A stretch of DNA of 64,000 nt from Gordonia hydrophobica NBRC 16057 (GTDB taxonomy: Bacteria; Actinomycetota; Actinomycetes; Mycobacteriales; Mycobacteriaceae), in NCBI RefSeq assembly GCF_001592365.1, contig NZ_BCWU01000004.1:124001-188000 (forward strand), written 5' to 3'. This document shows, piece after piece, positions 62,107-64,000 of this stretch. Within the stretch, counting starts at the first letter, position 1; each line of letters opens with the position of its first letter. The notes beneath the pieces were generated by a model. That model did not search any database and was not told the DNA's origin. It saw nothing but the letters and a program-made list of their open reading frames with translations. Position numbers and translations under genes: made by a program.

Positions 62107-62277
62107 TCAGGCGGCTGCCGCTGCGACCTGCGAGCGCGCGACGGCGAGGAACTCCTCGACGGTCACGTAGAAGCCGGTGGCGTCGTCGATCTGGAACCAG
62201 ACAGTCTGCTTCGGGTCCAGGTCAGTGACGGCGCTCTCCGCGGTACTGATGTTCGGGGTGGTGATGTTGTTTCGCAT
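62107..62277 (-). CDS. Orphan 56-aa peptide with a strong ribosome binding site
   Basis: ATG 62277 is preceded by AAGGAGGCATCAC, an almost perfect Shine-Dalgarno that is rare in this window. The product opens MRNNITTPNISTAESAVTDL, has a middle block WFQIDDATGFYVTVEEFLAV and ends in a short poly-alanine. No cysteine, no signal peptide, no transmembrane helix. No family recognised. Nothing nearby looks like a modifying enzyme or transporter, so a RiPP precursor is not supported. Could be a small regulatory protein. The 270-bp region upstream to the tRNA methylase is otherwise gene-free. Confidence 0.6.
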   Translation of the reverse strand: MRNNITTPNISTAESAVTDLDPKQTVWFQIDDATGFYVTVEEFLAVARSQVAAAAA

Positions 62278-62547
62278 GTGATGCCTCCTTGGCATGTCTG
62301 TGTGGCAGCGGCACGCAGCCGCTGCGGAATGTCGTGGGTCTCGGGCGCCGTTGTCGGCCCGGGGACGGGTACTGCAAGAGGTTCTCGCGGCTCGCTGACG
62401 CCGATCGGCGCGCGAGCCCAGACCCTGAGGTCCTCATGAGTTACGCAGGCGGTGTGGGCGGATCGTGAGAGGATCAACGCGATTTGCTGCGGACAAACCA
62501 TCATCGCACGACCGTTCGACATCAGTCAAGGCGTATCCTGAGCGATC

Positions 62548-63012
62548 GTGTTCCGCATCATGTATTTCAGCCCTCGAATCCCTCCGAACACCGGGAACGC
62601 GATTCGCATTGCTGCGAACACCGGGTGCGAACTGCATTTGATCGAGCCGCTGGGATTCACCATGACCGACAAGCAGGTCAAGCGCGCCGGTCTGGACTAT
62701 CACGAGATGGCGCACGTGCGCGTGCACCCCGACCTGCCGTCGGCGTGGGAGAGCCTCCAGCCCACCCGCGTGTTCGCCTTCACGGCGCAGGCCACCCGTT
62801 TCTACACCGACGTCGACTACCAGCCCGACGACGTCCTCCTGTTCGGCCCGGAACCGACAGGCCTGCCCGACGAGGTCCTGAACGATCCGCACATCACCAA
62901 CCAACTCCGGATACCGATGCTGGCGGACCGTCGATCCATGAACCTCGCCAACGCGACGTCGGTGGCGCTGTACGAAGCGTGGCGTCAGCACGGATTCGAC
63001 GGCGCGGTCTGA
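62548..63012 (+). CDS. trmL: tRNA (cytidine(34)-2'-O)-methyltransferase, SPOUT family
   Basis: 154 aa. SpoU/TrmL motifs: IMYFSPRIPPNTGNAIRIAANTGCELHLIEPLGFTM (motif 1), DDVLLFGPEPTGLPDEVL (motif 2) and IPMLADRRSMNLANATSVALYEAWRQ (motif 3 with the SAM knot). It methylates the wobble ribose of leucine tRNAs. GTG 62548. Matches the M. tuberculosis SpoU gene Rv3366 in this neighbourhood. Confidence 0.9.
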   Translation: MFRIMYFSPRIPPNTGNAIRIAANTGCELHLIEPLGFTMTDKQVKRAGLDYHEMAHVRVHPDLPSAWESLQPTRVFAFTAQATRFYTDVDYQPDDVLLFGPEPTGLPDEVLNDPHITNQLRIPMLADRRSMNLANATSVALYEAWRQHGFDGAV

Positions 63013-63025
63013 CGGCCGACGCGAC

Positions 63026-63607
63026 TCAGGCGCCCGCCAACGCACTGCACGCCGCGATCATCGCCGACTCGAACGACCGCAGCGGGCGACCGCTCTCTAT
63101 CGACGACACGGCCAACTCCCGTATTCCACCCCACACGATGACCGCCACCTCGCGCGGCATCGGCGAGATCCCCGCGTCGCGGAACTGCTCGGTGCTGGTC
63201 AGTCGGGCCATCAACACGATGAACGCCTCCAGCGAGGCCGACTGCACCTCGCGCGCCGACGCGCCGAGAGCCGGGAGTTCGCGAACCCAGCTGCAGGTGG
63301 TCCCCGGATTCGTGTCGCACACGTCGAGGTAGGCGCGCACCGCCTGCTCCACCTGATCCCGCCACGGAACAGTCGGATCGACGGCGTGCTCGATCGCCGC
63401 GAGCATGCGGACGTTCACCGCAGCCATCAGCTCCAGGTAGCACTGCTCCTTATCGGAGAACTCGTCGTAGAACGATCTTTTCGACGTCCGCGCCACCCGA
63501 ACGACGTCGGCGATCGTCGTCGCCCGATAACCGCGTTCGGACAGACATTCCGCCATGGCATCGAGGAGCCGTGCACGCACGGTCTGACGGTCTTCAGCGA
63601 GCGTCAA
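63026..63607 (-). CDS. TetR-family regulator next to a P450 gene
   Basis: About 193 aa. HTH: TVRARLLDAMAECLSERGYRATTIADVVRVARTSKRSFYDEFSDKEQCYLELMAAVNVRML. No ATG suits the N-terminus. TTG 63607 with GGAAGGGAA eight bases upstream is the best start; TTG 63634 is an alternative, and the further frame is antisense to the P450 leader. It faces the cytochrome P450 gene across two operator-like palindromes. Confidence 0.85.
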   Translation of the reverse strand: MTLAEDRQTVRARLLDAMAECLSERGYRATTIADVVRVARTSKRSFYDEFSDKEQCYLELMAAVNVRMLAAIEHAVDPTVPWRDQVEQAVRAYLDVCDTNPGTTCSWVRELPALGASAREVQSASLEAFIVLMARLTSTEQFRDAGISPMPREVAVIVWGGIRELAVSSIESGRPLRSFESAMIAACSALAGA

Positions 63608-63662
63608 CGCGTGTTCCCTTCCGTCTTCCGACAAGAAAATGACGCCACCCCTTGGCAAGGCT

Positions 63663-63698
63663 GGTACTTCATCGTACCGTTGGTACTGAGCGGTACCA
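63663..63698. promoter_or_regulatory. Tandem operator palindromes between tetR and P450
   Basis: Site 1: GGTAC-N6-GTACC (63663-63678). Site 2: TGGTAC-N6-GTACCA (63681-63698). The centres are 19 bp apart, about two helical turns, suiting cooperative binding of two dimers on one face. Likely sites for the TetR protein, covering both divergent promoters. Confidence 0.8.
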
Positions 63699-63748
63699 GC
63701 CTGCTGGCGGACTCGATCCCGCGTCCGCTTCGACGAAAGGACACGGTG

Positions 63749-64000
63749 GTGACTCAAACATCGACCATCTCGGCACGCATGCGGCACGCAGACCCCGAGC
63801 TGCCGCCAGGTCCCCGGATTCCCACCGCGCTGCAGGGCGCCGGGTTCGTGGTGAACCGCCGTCGCGTCCTCCATCAGCTCTCGGCCCGCTACGGTCCGGT
63901 CTTCTCGATGTCGCTGCCGACGTTCGGCGATACCGTCTTCGTCAGCGATCCCGCGCTCGCGAAACAGGTGTACCTGGCGAAATCGGATGTCGTGGTGAAC
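63749..64000 (+). CDS. Cytochrome P450, N-terminal part (runs off window)
   Basis: 84 codons to the edge. Reads LPPGPRIPTALQGAGFVVNRRRVLHQLSARYGPVFSMSLPTFGDTVFVSDPALAKQVYLAKSD, the proline-rich hinge and first strands of a P450, CYP-class undetermined. The heme-binding Cys lies outside the window. AAGGA precedes GTG 63749 (GTG 63746 adjacent). Divergent TetR control is inferred. Confidence 0.85.
   Translation, partial: MTQTSTISARMRHADPELPPGPRIPTALQGAGFVVNRRRVLHQLSARYGPVFSMSLPTFGDTVFVSDPALAKQVYLAKSDVVVN

Noticed and set aside
62107..62277. RiPP precursor peptide
   Set aside because: No modification enzyme, protease or transporter nearby and no core/leader pattern; left as an orphan small protein.

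Overview
This window is a high-GC, gene-dense piece of an actinobacterial chromosome, most likely from Mycobacteriales and probably Gordonia or a close relative. The grounds are a DUF222/13E12 HNH protein, a probable type VII secretion substrate beside an NlpC/P60 hydrolase, an actinobacterial SAM-IV riboswitch, many likely leaderless starts, and a gene order that I recall as matching Mycobacterium tuberculosis Rv3302c to Rv3366 (glpD, lpdA, GGCT-like, M20 amidohydrolase, punA, pmmB, upp, Rv3311-like, add, deoA, cdd, sdhCDAB, dacB, YihY, trpS, metY, metX, DUF3017, folD, SpoU methylase). The synteny statement is from memory and was not computed.

Layout. 0-5 kb: the 5' end of an acyl-CoA dehydrogenase, an uncharacterised protein, a DUF222-HNH gene with a duplicated 3' scar, and a cobalamin-riboswitch cbtB-cbtA-phosphatase operon. 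5-12 kb: a large Lhr helicase, then a class III adenylate cyclase between an intact PPOX-fold gene and a truncated copy of it. 12-19 kb: divergent glpD/glpK, an ArsR-SRPBCC pair with an operator-promoter, an MFS transporter and lpdA. 19-30 kb: purine and pyrimidine salvage (punA, upp), pmmB, an M20 peptidase, an ABC exporter behind a palindromic operator, an EspC-like/NlpC-P60 pair and an acidic Rv3311-like protein. A 660-bp gene-free stretch (24.5-25.2 kb) carries an inverted pair of a dispersed repeat.

30-34 kb: a beta-oxidation pair (acyl-CoA dehydrogenase, thiolase) with a divergent TetR and two operator palindromes. 34-43 kb: add, a secreted GDPD, a PQYG-repeat membrane protein, cdd-deoA and the sdhCDAB operon, which has an IdeR/DtxR-like box upstream. 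43-52 kb: a DUF4303-like protein, a D,D-carboxypeptidase, YihY, trpS, a sodium:solute symporter with a 43-aa partner, xthA and an MFS exporter. 52-55 kb: SAM-IV riboswitch, metY and metX for methionine synthesis.

55-60 kb is the most distinctive segment. It holds a GntP-type permease, an Lrp/AsnC regulator, a divergent LeuCD-type hydro-lyase pair and an RraA-type aldolase. The LeuCD pair departs from the biosynthetic isomerase at several normally conserved positions. Together these look like a compact uptake, hydration and aldol-cleavage pathway for an unidentified branched carboxylate. 60-64 kb: a SnoaL-like protein, DUF3017-folD, a 56-aa orphan peptide with a near-perfect Shine-Dalgarno, a tRNA 2'-O-methyltransferase, and a divergent TetR/cytochrome P450 pair (P450 cut by the window edge) with tandem operators. 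I saw no tRNA, rRNA, CRISPR array or transposase gene.
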